The notes under the pieces are model-generated. The model was given only the letters and a program-made list of their open reading frames with translations. It had not been told where the DNA came from and did not search any database. Positions 44,937 to 52,578 of a stretch of 64,000 nucleotides of DNA are shown here, piece by piece. The position numbers and the translations under genes were made by a program. This DNA is from Bacteriovoracaceae bacterium (lineage in GTDB: Bacteria > Bdellovibrionota > UBA1018): assembly GCA_947447665.1 (NCBI GenBank), contig CANFJX010000003.1, positions 186,001 to 250,000 of the forward strand. The letters run 5' to 3'. The first letter of the stretch is position 1; each line of letters opens with the position of its first letter.

Positions 44937-46235
44937 TTAAATCTTGCCGAGCGCTCTTCCCAGAGCTTCAGTCAGTCGATTATAGTGCTCCTCCTGGTGG
45001 GCCCGAGACAAGAACGAAACCTCAAATGCACTCGGAGCGAGGTAAACCCCCTGATCGAGAAGCGAGTGAAAGACCTTCGAATAAATCCCCTTATGCTCCT
45101 CGGGGATTTGACCTGGGTGCCTGACAAACCCATCTTCAGTTTGAATTTTTCCAAAAATACACCAAAACAGAGAGGCTGCTCGTTGAACTTTCAATGGGAT
45201 CCCAGCCTTTTGCCCCATTTTTTCAATCTCCTGGGCTAAAACTTCAGTTCTGCTCTCGAGAGTGGAGTAAAAATTTTCTCTGCGGATTTTCTTCAGCGTT
45301 GCCAGCCCAGCGGTCATAGCAATCGGATTGGCACTGAGTGTCCCAGCTTGGTAGACTGGCCCAGAGGGAGCAACCCAATCCATTAAATCAGCGCGCCCAC
45401 CGTAAGCTCCAACTGGAAATCCACCGCCGATGACTTTGCCATAAGTGACCAAGTCCGGTACGACTCCAGACTTTTCAGCCACGCCCCCCCAAGCCATTCG
45501 AAATCCTGTGATCACCTCATCGAAAATCACAAGACTACCCGCTTTCTTAGCTAACTTGGATAACTCGCTCAAAAACTCGGGCCTCTGAAGTAGAAGCCCA
45601 TTATTGGCTGGAATTGGCTCCACAATCACGGCAGCAATTTCTTTGCCATGCAACTCGAACACCTGTCTCAATTGAGCTAGATCATCGAGAGGGACGACGA
45701 GAGTCTCTGAAGCGACTTGAGCAGAAACCCCGGCACTATCGGGACTGGCCATTTCAGCTAGACCCGAACCCGCTTTAACTAACATCGAGTCCACGTGACC
45801 GTGATAACAGCCGTCGAACTTTAAAATCTTACTACGACCCGTTGCGGCCCGCGCAACACGCAGAGCAGCCATGACTGCTTCGGTTCCCGAATTGACGAAG
45901 CGAACTTTTTGAAGCCACGGAATCGTCTGCGTCATCAGCTCTGCCAACTCCAAAGAATAAGGCTCTGCTGTTCCGAAAGACCACCCGCGATGAAGCGCGG
46001 CCTGAACCGATTCTAAAACTTCGGGATCTTGATGACCCAGCATGAGAGGTCCCCAGGACATGCAGAAATCTACATATCTATGAGAGTCTACATCCTCAAG
46101 CTCTGCTCCTCGAGCCGACTGGATAAAAACAGGAGTTCCGCCAACCCCTTTAAACGCACGCACGGGAGAATGAACTCCTCCTGGCACTATTTTTTTGGAA
46201 CGTTCGAATAAACTTTCTGATTTTTGATTTCTCAT
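44937..46235 (-). CDS. hemL: Glutamate-1-semialdehyde 2,1-aminomutase
   Basis: PLP enzyme converting glutamate 1-semialdehyde to 5-aminolevulinate in the C5 pathway. Motifs: KIVPGGVHSPVRAFKGVGG at the start, FVNSGTEAVMAALRVARA, VIFDEVITGFRMAWGG and the PLP lysine in TYGKVIGGGFPVGAYGG. ATG 46235 was chosen: AAGGAG lies 5-6 bases upstream and it overlaps the hemB stop as ATGA. 432 residues, normal. An in-frame start 28 codons earlier lies within hemB. Confidence 0.97.
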   Translation of the reverse strand: MRNQKSESLFERSKKIVPGGVHSPVRAFKGVGGTPVFIQSARGAELEDVDSHRYVDFCMSWGPLMLGHQDPEVLESVQAALHRGWSFGTAEPYSLELAELMTQTIPWLQKVRFVNSGTEAVMAALRVARAATGRSKILKFDGCYHGHVDSMLVKAGSGLAEMASPDSAGVSAQVASETLVVPLDDLAQLRQVFELHGKEIAAVIVEPIPANNGLLLQRPEFLSELSKLAKKAGSLVIFDEVITGFRMAWGGVAEKSGVVPDLVTYGKVIGGGFPVGAYGGRADLMDWVAPSGPVYQAGTLSANPIAMTAGLATLKKIRRENFYSTLESRTEVLAQEIEKMGQKAGIPLKVQRAASLFWCIFGKIQTEDGFVRHPGQIPEEHKGIYSKVFHSLLDQGVYLAPSAFEVSFLSRAHQEEHYNRLTEALGRALGKI

Positions 46236-47254
46236 CGAATCTCCTTCATATATTCTGACGCGAACCTTGCACCATAAGTAATAATCATCGAAGCTCCTGC
46301 GCGCAAAAACGCAGTCCATGCCTCCAAATGAGCTTCAGGGCCACGAACTAGCCCCCGTTCGGCCATCAACTCAATCCCTGCGAATTCTCCGCTGACTTCA
46401 TAGACGGCCCAGGGTTTTTCAATTCTTTTTGATAAATCGCTTAACACATCGAGATACGGCAATCCTGGTTTGACCATCAAAATATCCGCGCCCTCCTCAG
46501 CGTCTCTCACTGAGCTCAAGTAAGCATCTCGTGGAGATGCAGGATCAATTTGATAAGTAGCCCGGTCCTTGAGAGAGGTGACTCCTTTCGGTGCAGAATC
46601 GGCTGCAGCTCGAAAAGGTCCATAAAAACGAGAATGAAACTTAGCTGAATAGCTCATAATCAAAGTAGAGAAGAGCTGATTTTCATCGAGAGCATGACGA
46701 ATCGCTCCGATCCGGCCATCCATCATATCACTCGGAGCGACACAATCCGCTCCTGCAGAAGCGTATTCTAGGGCAAGGTTCGCGAGTTGATGGACGGTTG
46801 AGGAGTTTTCCACATGGTCACCCTCGGGATTCAAAATTCCGCACTGCCCGTGGGAGGTATAGGAGCACAGGCAGACATCCACTGCCAGAAAAAGATCCTT
46901 CCCAAATCGTTTACGCAAGGCTCTGATCTGCTGAGAGGTGAACTCGCCAGAAAAAGAGTTTTCCCCCTTCTGCCTCGGCACACCGAAGAGAATAAACTTG
47001 CGAACACCCGCCTCCAAATCCTGCTCAACCATTTTTAGAAGGCTCTCGGGAGTCTCCCGATAAGTTCCCGTCAATCCAGGCACAGCCTCCCGATGAGAAA
47101 TCCCGTCAACAGCAAAAAGAGGTTGAATCAATTGATCCACCGAAACTCGATATTGAGTCACTAATTCTCGAATTGCTGGATTTTGCCGGAGTCTTCTTAA
47201 ATTCATCTGATTCATAGGGCTACTCGATTTTTGATCACTCAGGTTTTGATCCAT
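46232..47254 (-). CDS. hemB: Delta-aminolevulinic acid dehydratase (porphobilinogen synthase)
   Basis: Condenses two 5-aminolevulinates to porphobilinogen. RRLRQNPAIRELV near the start, the cysteine cluster DVCLCSYTSHGQCG (zinc-type active site), and the two active lysines in MSYSAKFHSRFYGPFRAAADS and ILMVKPGLPYLDV. ATG 47254 is preferred (GAGGAG 8 bases upstream; 340 residues) over GTG 47263. It overlaps the hemCD gene by 16 bases and hemL by 4. Confidence 0.96.
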   Translation of the reverse strand: MDQNLSDQKSSSPMNQMNLRRLRQNPAIRELVTQYRVSVDQLIQPLFAVDGISHREAVPGLTGTYRETPESLLKMVEQDLEAGVRKFILFGVPRQKGENSFSGEFTSQQIRALRKRFGKDLFLAVDVCLCSYTSHGQCGILNPEGDHVENSSTVHQLANLALEYASAGADCVAPSDMMDGRIGAIRHALDENQLFSTLIMSYSAKFHSRFYGPFRAAADSAPKGVTSLKDRATYQIDPASPRDAYLSSVRDAEEGADILMVKPGLPYLDVLSDLSKRIEKPWAVYEVSGEFAGIELMAERGLVRGPEAHLEAWTAFLRAGASMIITYGARFASEYMKEIR

Positions 47255-48774
47255 TTTTTCCACTCCTCTCGTTTGGGAAAGACGAATGGCTCAACTCCCA
47301 AACTGCGTAAATACTCGGCCGTTTTTCCAGGGCCGCAGGCGTGTCGCGCATGCTGAGGGAAATCCTCTTTTAGCTCATTTATCTGGGAACCGCTGCTCCA
47401 AAATACGTCGCTTGCCCTGCGCAACTGACTTCGAACCGCATCAGGATATTTTACATGAACCTGATAGGTTCCGATGGCCTTCATTCCAAGCTGGACCCAC
47501 TCGCTCAGCGCACCTTCGTGGGTCAGCACACCCCAATCAGAAAGCACCGGAAGCTCCAACACAGGCTCCTGCAAACTCGGGATGAGATTTTCAAACCCAA
47601 GCCCCTCAGCACAGCCTTCTACCCAAACTCCCTGCTGGGCTAATTTAAACCAGCTTGGACTCCCCGAAGTCCAAACACGAGCCTCTTGCAATACAGCCAA
47701 CCACTCTCCATGAGCCGCTCGTGAGTGACCCACAAAAATTGCTTGAGATTGCACACCATCGCCCTCGGGTGCCAACCTCGTCATCGACTCTTCCTGTTCG
47801 CCTCGCCAAAAACTTCCATCCCAGGAGCGAACCTCGCCCAATGGGGGCTCGGGAGCGTTCCACTGAACTTCGTGAACCTGGCCTCGAGATGGAATCTCCC
47901 CCTTGACCCAGGTCAACTCTCCCGCAGGAGAGGAAATGCAAGTCGCTCCAAAGCGCTGGTGACAGCCGCCGCCAGACTCAGCCAAAATTTTTCGCTCAAC
48001 TGATATTTGCTTCTCAGTCGGCACATGATGCAATTTTTGAATCGCTTTGAATACCGCAGCGTCATGGGCCCGGCACTCCACTGCAAGCGCCCCCTGAGCA
48101 GGGGCAGTTGGATTTTCGTCCAAAGGCAGCACCATCCATCTAACGCCGGCCAGAAGCTTTTTTAATTCTGCTCGCCCCGCAGGATCTGCCCAAAGTCGAA
48201 TCAACCCGGCGAATGCCAAAACGACGCCGTCGACCTGCCGCTGCGAACCATCAGGCTCATGAACTCGGCTGAGGCGCGTATTTACATTACCTCGGATTTC
48301 GACCCACTCCAATTGCGGGGTAGAACTGGAAAATCGGGGGAGGGCCTTTTCCAAAAAGGCCGGAATATTCTCTAGACGTCGAGGAGAGGAAGTCCCCAGT
48401 TTTAATTTCTCCCCCTGCTTGAGCTTGCGCATGACCTGGGGTCCAAACAAAACTACATCTCTCGAATTTGCCCGCTGGGGGATCGCAGCACAGATCAAAG
48501 ACTGGGGCCTTTCTAGGCTCAAATCTTTGAAGGAGTGCACCGTCATATCCACTCGACCTTGCTCCAAAGCTTGATCCAGCTCGGCAACGAAAAAATCTTT
48601 CCCTTCGACTTTTTGAAGCGATACATCCTGGATTTGATCCCCTCGGGTTTCAATTCCAAAGAGCTCCACCTGAAGATGTGGATTGAGTCGTTCGATCTCC
48701 CTAGCCACCCAGCCACTCTGGGCCCAAGCCAAAAGTGAACGCCTGGTTCCTAATTTTAAAATCTTTTTTTCCAT
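47239..48774 (-). CDS. hemC: HemC-HemD fusion: hydroxymethylbilane synthase with uroporphyrinogen-III synthase-like domain
   Basis: 511 residues, about 200 longer than HemC alone. The HemC part has KLGTRRSLLAWAQSGWV, VHSFKDLS, the arginine-rich RRLENI and GNVNTRL, and the dipyrromethane cysteine at about 271 in GGGCHQRFG. From about 330 on, the sequence matches the second half of HemD: GTYQVHVKYPDAV, ASDVFWSSGSQINEL, ACGPGKTAEYLRSLGVEP. The HemD part is shorter than usual (about 250). ATG 48774 is 16 bases after hemA; a TTG at 48798 would overlap hemA. It makes steps from porphobilinogen to uroporphyrinogen III one polypeptide. Confidence 0.88.
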   Translation of the reverse strand: MEKKILKLGTRRSLLAWAQSGWVAREIERLNPHLQVELFGIETRGDQIQDVSLQKVEGKDFFVAELDQALEQGRVDMTVHSFKDLSLERPQSLICAAIPQRANSRDVVLFGPQVMRKLKQGEKLKLGTSSPRRLENIPAFLEKALPRFSSSTPQLEWVEIRGNVNTRLSRVHEPDGSQRQVDGVVLAFAGLIRLWADPAGRAELKKLLAGVRWMVLPLDENPTAPAQGALAVECRAHDAAVFKAIQKLHHVPTEKQISVERKILAESGGGCHQRFGATCISSPAGELTWVKGEIPSRGQVHEVQWNAPEPPLGEVRSWDGSFWRGEQEESMTRLAPEGDGVQSQAIFVGHSRAAHGEWLAVLQEARVWTSGSPSWFKLAQQGVWVEGCAEGLGFENLIPSLQEPVLELPVLSDWGVLTHEGALSEWVQLGMKAIGTYQVHVKYPDAVRSQLRRASDVFWSSGSQINELKEDFPQHARHACGPGKTAEYLRSLGVEPFVFPKREEWKKWIKT

Positions 48775-48790
48775 CGGATTTGAAAAACCT

Positions 48791-49798
48791 CTAAGCAAAA
48801 CAGGCTAAATCTTCCCAGCCATGGGGGATCGAAATCGAATCACCCAGAGCCCGCAACTTAACCCGTTCTTCACAGGCCAGAACCGCGCGAGCAACCTGAA
48901 TCGATCGAAGACGATCTAATGAACTTTGCATCAAAAATAAATCATCCAGCGCAAAAAAACTATCCGAGCTTACGCAAGTCCAAGGGAGACAATTTTGTCG
49001 GCGCCCCCCGAGATGAGTGACCGAGCGGCCCTCGAGCCCACCCTCGCGCCACGCCTCGACCCGAGTCTGATCGTCCTGCTCCTGAGCGGGGATTGCTAGC
49101 ACGACGTGGCGAGCCTCCCGCCAGGCTTGCTGTGCACTTTCCTCCGAAAAAAGAAAACGAACGCGATCCATCTCTTTTTCCGTCAACTTCGCCTTGAGTT
49201 CTTCCTGCATCCGGGAAAGCCGCTCGGCATTTCGATTCCAAATCCACAGCTCCGAATCGAGCAAAAAAGGCGCAACGGAGTGAGCGATCTGTCCTGCCCC
49301 CACCAAAAAAACCGGCCCTAGAGGAGCCCCCGTGCTTTGGGATTGGTCTCGAATTACTTTTCTCACCAATGATCCATAGGAGGCTCCGCCCCAGTTTTGA
49401 ATATAACGGGATCGAATTTCCTTCGTATCTTCAAAAAGGCGAGACAGCACTGATGGCAAAAACGAGAGGGCAAAGCCTTTTGCCTCGGACGCGACTCGCC
49501 AAGCCTCCTTAATTTGACCAAAAATATCGGTCTCCCCTAAGATCTCGCTTTCAAGTCCCGATGCTAATTTTAACAAGAAGAGGTAAGCACTTTGACCGGA
49601 GTAAAAACCATACTCTGGCATTCGAGCTCTCAGACTTTCCCAATTCGAGGATTGAGTATCAAAAACCCAAACCCACCGCTGGCAGGTGTCTAGGCAAAAA
49701 CCACAGGCATTTGACTCGATGAGTCCCTTCAGATAGGGGTCAAGAGCGAAGTGCCTTCCTTTTGAGAGATGAATGACGCCTAAATTCTCAAACTGCAT
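48791..49798 (-). CDS. hemA: Glutamyl-tRNA reductase, short form
   Basis: First enzyme of the C5 pathway, reducing Glu-tRNA to glutamate 1-semialdehyde with NADPH. The catalytic cysteine is Cys39 in LDTCQRWVWVF (family STCNR). GLESEILGETDIFGQIKEAW near 80 and the NADP motif VFLVGAGQIAHSVAPFL near 165 are kept. At 335 residues it is shorter than typical HemA (about 420): the start is trimmed and the C-terminal dimerisation helix seems reduced. TAGGA lies 8 bases before the ATG. First gene of the heme operon. Confidence 0.88.
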   Translation of the reverse strand: MQFENLGVIHLSKGRHFALDPYLKGLIESNACGFCLDTCQRWVWVFDTQSSNWESLRARMPEYGFYSGQSAYLFLLKLASGLESEILGETDIFGQIKEAWRVASEAKGFALSFLPSVLSRLFEDTKEIRSRYIQNWGGASYGSLVRKVIRDQSQSTGAPLGPVFLVGAGQIAHSVAPFLLDSELWIWNRNAERLSRMQEELKAKLTEKEMDRVRFLFSEESAQQAWREARHVVLAIPAQEQDDQTRVEAWREGGLEGRSVTHLGGRRQNCLPWTCVSSDSFFALDDLFLMQSSLDRLRSIQVARAVLACEERVKLRALGDSISIPHGWEDLACFA

Positions 49799-49829
49799 AT
49801 ATGAATCCTACTTGAAACGACGAGAACCT

Positions 49830-49847
49830 GTGTCACAGAAGTGTCAT
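49830..49847. promoter_or_regulatory. Pho-box-like tandem direct repeat between hemA and rnhA
   Basis: GTGTCAC AGAA GTGTCAT: two 7-base direct repeats with 11-base period, the layout bound by OmpR/PhoB-family regulators; PhoB boxes read CTGTCAT with a four-base spacer. It is 32 bases upstream of the hemA ATG and 29 bases upstream of the leader ORF for rnhA. The regulator in the hem operon is a natural candidate, but this is inference. Confidence 0.45.
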
Positions 49848-49875
49848 AGAAGTACGTTGATTTAGGAGGAGAAAG

Positions 49876-49899
49876 ATGATTCATCTCTCCAAATCATGA
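49876..49899 (+). CDS. Seven-codon leader ORF coupled to rnhA
   Basis: ATG 49876 has an excellent ribosome site (AGGAGGAG, 4-5 bases upstream), while rnhA itself has none. The ORF encodes Met-Ile-His-Leu-Ser-Lys-Ser and its TGA stop overlaps the rnhA ATG as ATGA. Ribosomes would load here and re-initiate on rnhA. The frame of rnhA offers no start codon upstream of 49896, so a longer RNase H start is excluded. Confidence 0.6.
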   Translation: MIHLSKS

Positions 49900-50639
49900 A
49901 AGACAAAAAAATCTGGGTTGTTTTCACCGACGGCGCCAGCTCAGGAAATCCAGGCCCGGGAGGTTGGGGATCCATCGCAGTTTCTCCCCTGGGCCAAGTC
50001 CACGAACTTGGGGGCTCCGAATCTCCCACAACTAACAATCGGATGGAACTCACGGCCGCGATTCAGGCCCTTCAAAAAATCGATGATCGCGGAGCGCCGA
50101 TCGATATTTACACGGATTCTACCTATGTGATTCGTGGAATTACGCAGTGGATTTGGGCTTGGAAAAAGAAGGGGTGGATTTCTGCCGAGGGAAAACCGAT
50201 TGCAAATGTCGATCTTTGGCAACAACTTTCCTCCCTCACGATCGGACGTACCCTCCGCTGGATTCATGTCCGCGGCCATGCGGGCATTCCAGGAAACGAA
50301 CGAGCCGATGAAATCGCCGTGCAATTTTCAAAAGGGGGGAGACCCTCGCTTTACCGCGGTGAACTGGACACCTATTCCATCGACATCCTCGATCTTTCAA
50401 AAAACTCCCAGCCTGATCCTTCCCAAAGCCGAGGTCTGAAGAAAAAATCGAGCAGCCCCAAGAAACCCCACTCTTATTTGAGTTGTGTCAACGGAGCCCC
50501 CCAACGACACGCGACTTGGAGCGACTGCGAGAGGAGAGTTCAAGGACGTTCCGGAGCTAAATTCAAAAAGGCCATGACTCAGGAAGAGGAGGCAGAGATT
50601 CTCCGAACCTGGGGCTTCTCCCCGACTGACCTCAAATGA
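49896..50639 (+). CDS. rnhA: Ribonuclease HI with C-terminal viroplasmin-like hybrid-binding domain
   Basis: Cuts the RNA strand of RNA-DNA hybrids. The N-terminal RNase HI domain (about 1-150) has the DEDD residues: Asp12 in FTDGASSGNPGPGG, Glu51 in NNRMELTAAI, Asp74 in YTDSTYVIRG, and Asp in GNERADEIA. A charged linker (about 155-190) leads to a C-terminal segment (about 192-240: YLSCVNGAPQRHATWSDCERRV and GRSGAKFKKAMTQEEEAE) that matches the viroplasmin/RNase H1 hybrid-binding domain, usually N-terminal in eukaryotic RNase H1. Total 247 residues. Its 3' end overlaps the convergent ykgJ-like gene by 61 bases. Confidence 0.9.
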   Translation: MKDKKIWVVFTDGASSGNPGPGGWGSIAVSPLGQVHELGGSESPTTNNRMELTAAIQALQKIDDRGAPIDIYTDSTYVIRGITQWIWAWKKKGWISAEGKPIANVDLWQQLSSLTIGRTLRWIHVRGHAGIPGNERADEIAVQFSKGGRPSLYRGELDTYSIDILDLSKNSQPDPSQSRGLKKKSSSPKKPHSYLSCVNGAPQRHATWSDCERRVQGRSGAKFKKAMTQEEEAEILRTWGFSPTDLK

Positions 50640-51001
50640 CCTGGACAAAATCCAGGGCGTGGACCAATCTTTGGGAAGGCTCTACATACCTCAGGACGCT
50701 TTTCGTAAACGGTACACCGGCGGTCTTTTCCTAAAAAAATACAATCCCGTCCATTGCGTTGTTCAATCACAAAGAGCTGCGATTTAGATTGGAAGGCCTG
50801 GATATAGCCCTCCTTCATGAGGCGTCGGGCCACTTTTTTTAGGGATGAGGCTGCTTCATCCTCTGTGATCAATCCCAAACGAATTAGGTCATGAGCACTC
50901 GCCTCAAGCGGAAGCGTGCAGCAGCCCGACCAGCAGCCTTCGCAGAGATTTTTCTTAAATTTAACCCAAGTGGAAGGCCTTTGAACATCATCTGAATTCA
51001 T
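50579..51001 (-). CDS. YkgJ-family cysteine-cluster protein
   Basis: A 140-residue protein with the zinc/iron-chelating cysteine pattern of the YkgJ family: CEGCWSGCC near 20-28, and DRRCTVYEKRPEVCRAFP followed by FCPGH near 90-120. Function is unknown; a metal-binding role is inferred from the family. It overlaps the lipase-like gene by 4 bases (ATGA), so the two are coupled, and its 3' end overlaps rnhA on the other strand. Confidence 0.82.
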   Translation of the reverse strand: MNSDDVQRPSTWVKFKKNLCEGCWSGCCTLPLEASAHDLIRLGLITEDEAASSLKKVARRLMKEGYIQAFQSKSQLFVIEQRNGRDCIFLGKDRRCTVYEKRPEVCRAFPKIGPRPGFCPGHLRSVGEKPQVRRISASSS

Positions 51002-52074
51002 CCTGTGTCATTCGCCCAACTCACCCCTATTTGGCAACCCTCGAATTGAGTCAAATCATAAGCCTGAGCTAACACCGCGCGGGTAAACGCTTCCTGAAGT
51101 CGGATGGTCTCGCGACTCCAAATCGAAAAAATACTCCGATTACTAAAATACCCCACAGTTTGTCCAAAATGGTCCCCATGCGTGACGCCCAGATCGATCC
51201 CGAGCCCATTCAGTTTTTGGTCTTTTGAAAGAATCAGTCCATCTCCCGCCCCAAATCGTGCCAAAGACGTTCCGCAAATCATCTGAACCCATTGAACACC
51301 AAAGCTCAGCAATTCAGGGCTGGCCTCCGAGCGAACATAAAAAATTTTACTATGGACCGTTCCAAACTTTTCAGCTCTCTCCGCGTCACTTTCAAATCCG
51401 GAGAGATAGCCCATAAAACTGTCAACCGCCGATACAAAGCTCGTTTTGGCGTGCTCGGACGTAAGAGAATCCAAGCTCGGTCTGAAAAACTGAGACCCCA
51501 GCCTCGCAACCCAGCTCAATTCCTTTTGAGATGCCATAGGCGACCCACCAATGGCTGGTTCTATCAAAATCACCCGATCAATCACCCCATCCCAGATCAA
51601 ACTAGGGTGAGTCAAAACTAGCCTTAAACTCGTAGCCCCACCCATGCTGTGAGCAAACAAAATAATGGGCTTCCCTCCGTTCTCAGCATAGATTCCCAGC
51701 TTGCCAAGCTCTTTGTCCCCCATGATTTCCCGGTAGAGATCCTCTGCGTCATCTTCAAAACTCTCAGCCGAGGAAGGACCTACCCAGGAATAGGTCATCC
51801 CCAATTGTTTGACTGCTGAGATATTATTAATGAAATAAGAGTTAGTCCCCCCAAACCACTGCGGGCACGATGTCAGCTCATTCAAAATTCCAGCAACAAA
51901 GACTACGTGCCGATCTACTAGGTTCGCAACCGTCGCTGCAGGAATATCTGACATGGGCGATACTTTTTCGGCTTGCCAACGTTGTTTGAATCTTTCATCG
52001 ATTCTAATCCCACCGACTGCCAATGACGAAACAAGTAAGAGAACTGGAATTGCACAATGAAAACGCTGTATCAT
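50998..52074 (-). CDS. Exported alpha/beta-hydrolase (lipase-like)
   Basis: A 358-residue secreted serine hydrolase: signal peptide FHCAIPVLLLVSSLAVGG, an N-terminal VVFVAGILNELTS strand, and the nucleophile elbow AHSMGGA (G-x-S-x-G) near residue 155, then VILIEPAIGGSPM. Candidate acid and histidine are in GAGDGLILSKD and GVTHGDHFGQ. ATG 52074 is set by GGAGGT 7 bases upstream; the longer frame lacks a site. The substrate (lipid, ester or polyester) is unknown. Confidence 0.82.
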   Translation of the reverse strand: MIQRFHCAIPVLLLVSSLAVGGIRIDERFKQRWQAEKVSPMSDIPAATVANLVDRHVVFVAGILNELTSCPQWFGGTNSYFINNISAVKQLGMTYSWVGPSSAESFEDDAEDLYREIMGDKELGKLGIYAENGGKPIILFAHSMGGATSLRLVLTHPSLIWDGVIDRVILIEPAIGGSPMASQKELSWVARLGSQFFRPSLDSLTSEHAKTSFVSAVDSFMGYLSGFESDAERAEKFGTVHSKIFYVRSEASPELLSFGVQWVQMICGTSLARFGAGDGLILSKDQKLNGLGIDLGVTHGDHFGQTVGYFSNRSIFSIWSRETIRLQEAFTRAVLAQAYDLTQFEGCQIGVSWANDTG

Positions 52075-52225
52075 TTTATTACCTCCCGAATTACTATTAG
52101 CTCTTACGGGCAAATCCTGACAATGCAAATACTCCTGGAAACTCCCATCTGTTTAGACTGGTTCCTTTTGTGCATTCCCAAATGACAGTCGAAGTTCGAC
52201 ACACTCATGTTCCAGGAGGACAATC

Positions 52226-52537
52226 GTGGGTAAAAAACTCTATGTCGGTAATTTGCCATTCAATACTAATGATCAAGATTTGGCGGAAATATTTGGACAG
52301 GTGGGTCAAGTCAGATCTACCAAAATTATTTTTGACCGAGAATCAGGTCGATCCAAGGGATTCGGATTTGTCGAAATGAGCTCCGAAGAGGAGGCGGTTC
52401 ATGCAATCTCCCAGTTCAACGGCGCACAACTCAATGGAAGGCCTCTCACAGTGAACGAGGCTCGACCAATGAGCCCTCGACCACCCACAGACCCGACCCC
52501 TGATAGTGGGCTTCAAGATAGAGCTCAGCGCTGGTAA
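52226..52537 (+). CDS. RRM-type RNA-binding protein
   Basis: A 103-residue protein with one RNA recognition motif: RNP2 KLYVGNLPF at residues 4-12 and RNP1 KGFGFVEM at about 44-51, followed by a flexible Pro-rich tail. Bacterial single-RRM proteins of this kind (as in cyanobacteria and deltaproteobacteria) bind single-stranded RNA and are often cold-induced. Start codon is GTG with AGGAGG 6 bases upstream. The 151-base region before it has no other gene. Confidence 0.93.
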   Translation: MGKKLYVGNLPFNTNDQDLAEIFGQVGQVRSTKIIFDRESGRSKGFGFVEMSSEEEAVHAISQFNGAQLNGRPLTVNEARPMSPRPPTDPTPDSGLQDRAQRW

Positions 52538-52578
52538 TTTTGCTCTCCGCACTTTGGGCCGATGAGAACTGAGTACCA

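Noticed and set aside
52159..52174. Second sigma-54-like pattern (TGG-N10-TGC spacing kept) before the RRM gene
   Set aside because: Only the GG and GC core with a few flanking bases match; this level of match is expected by chance in a window this size.
52180..52205. T-loop-like GTTCGAC that might mark a tRNA
   Set aside because: No acceptor stem, anticodon arm or matching partner sequences around it.
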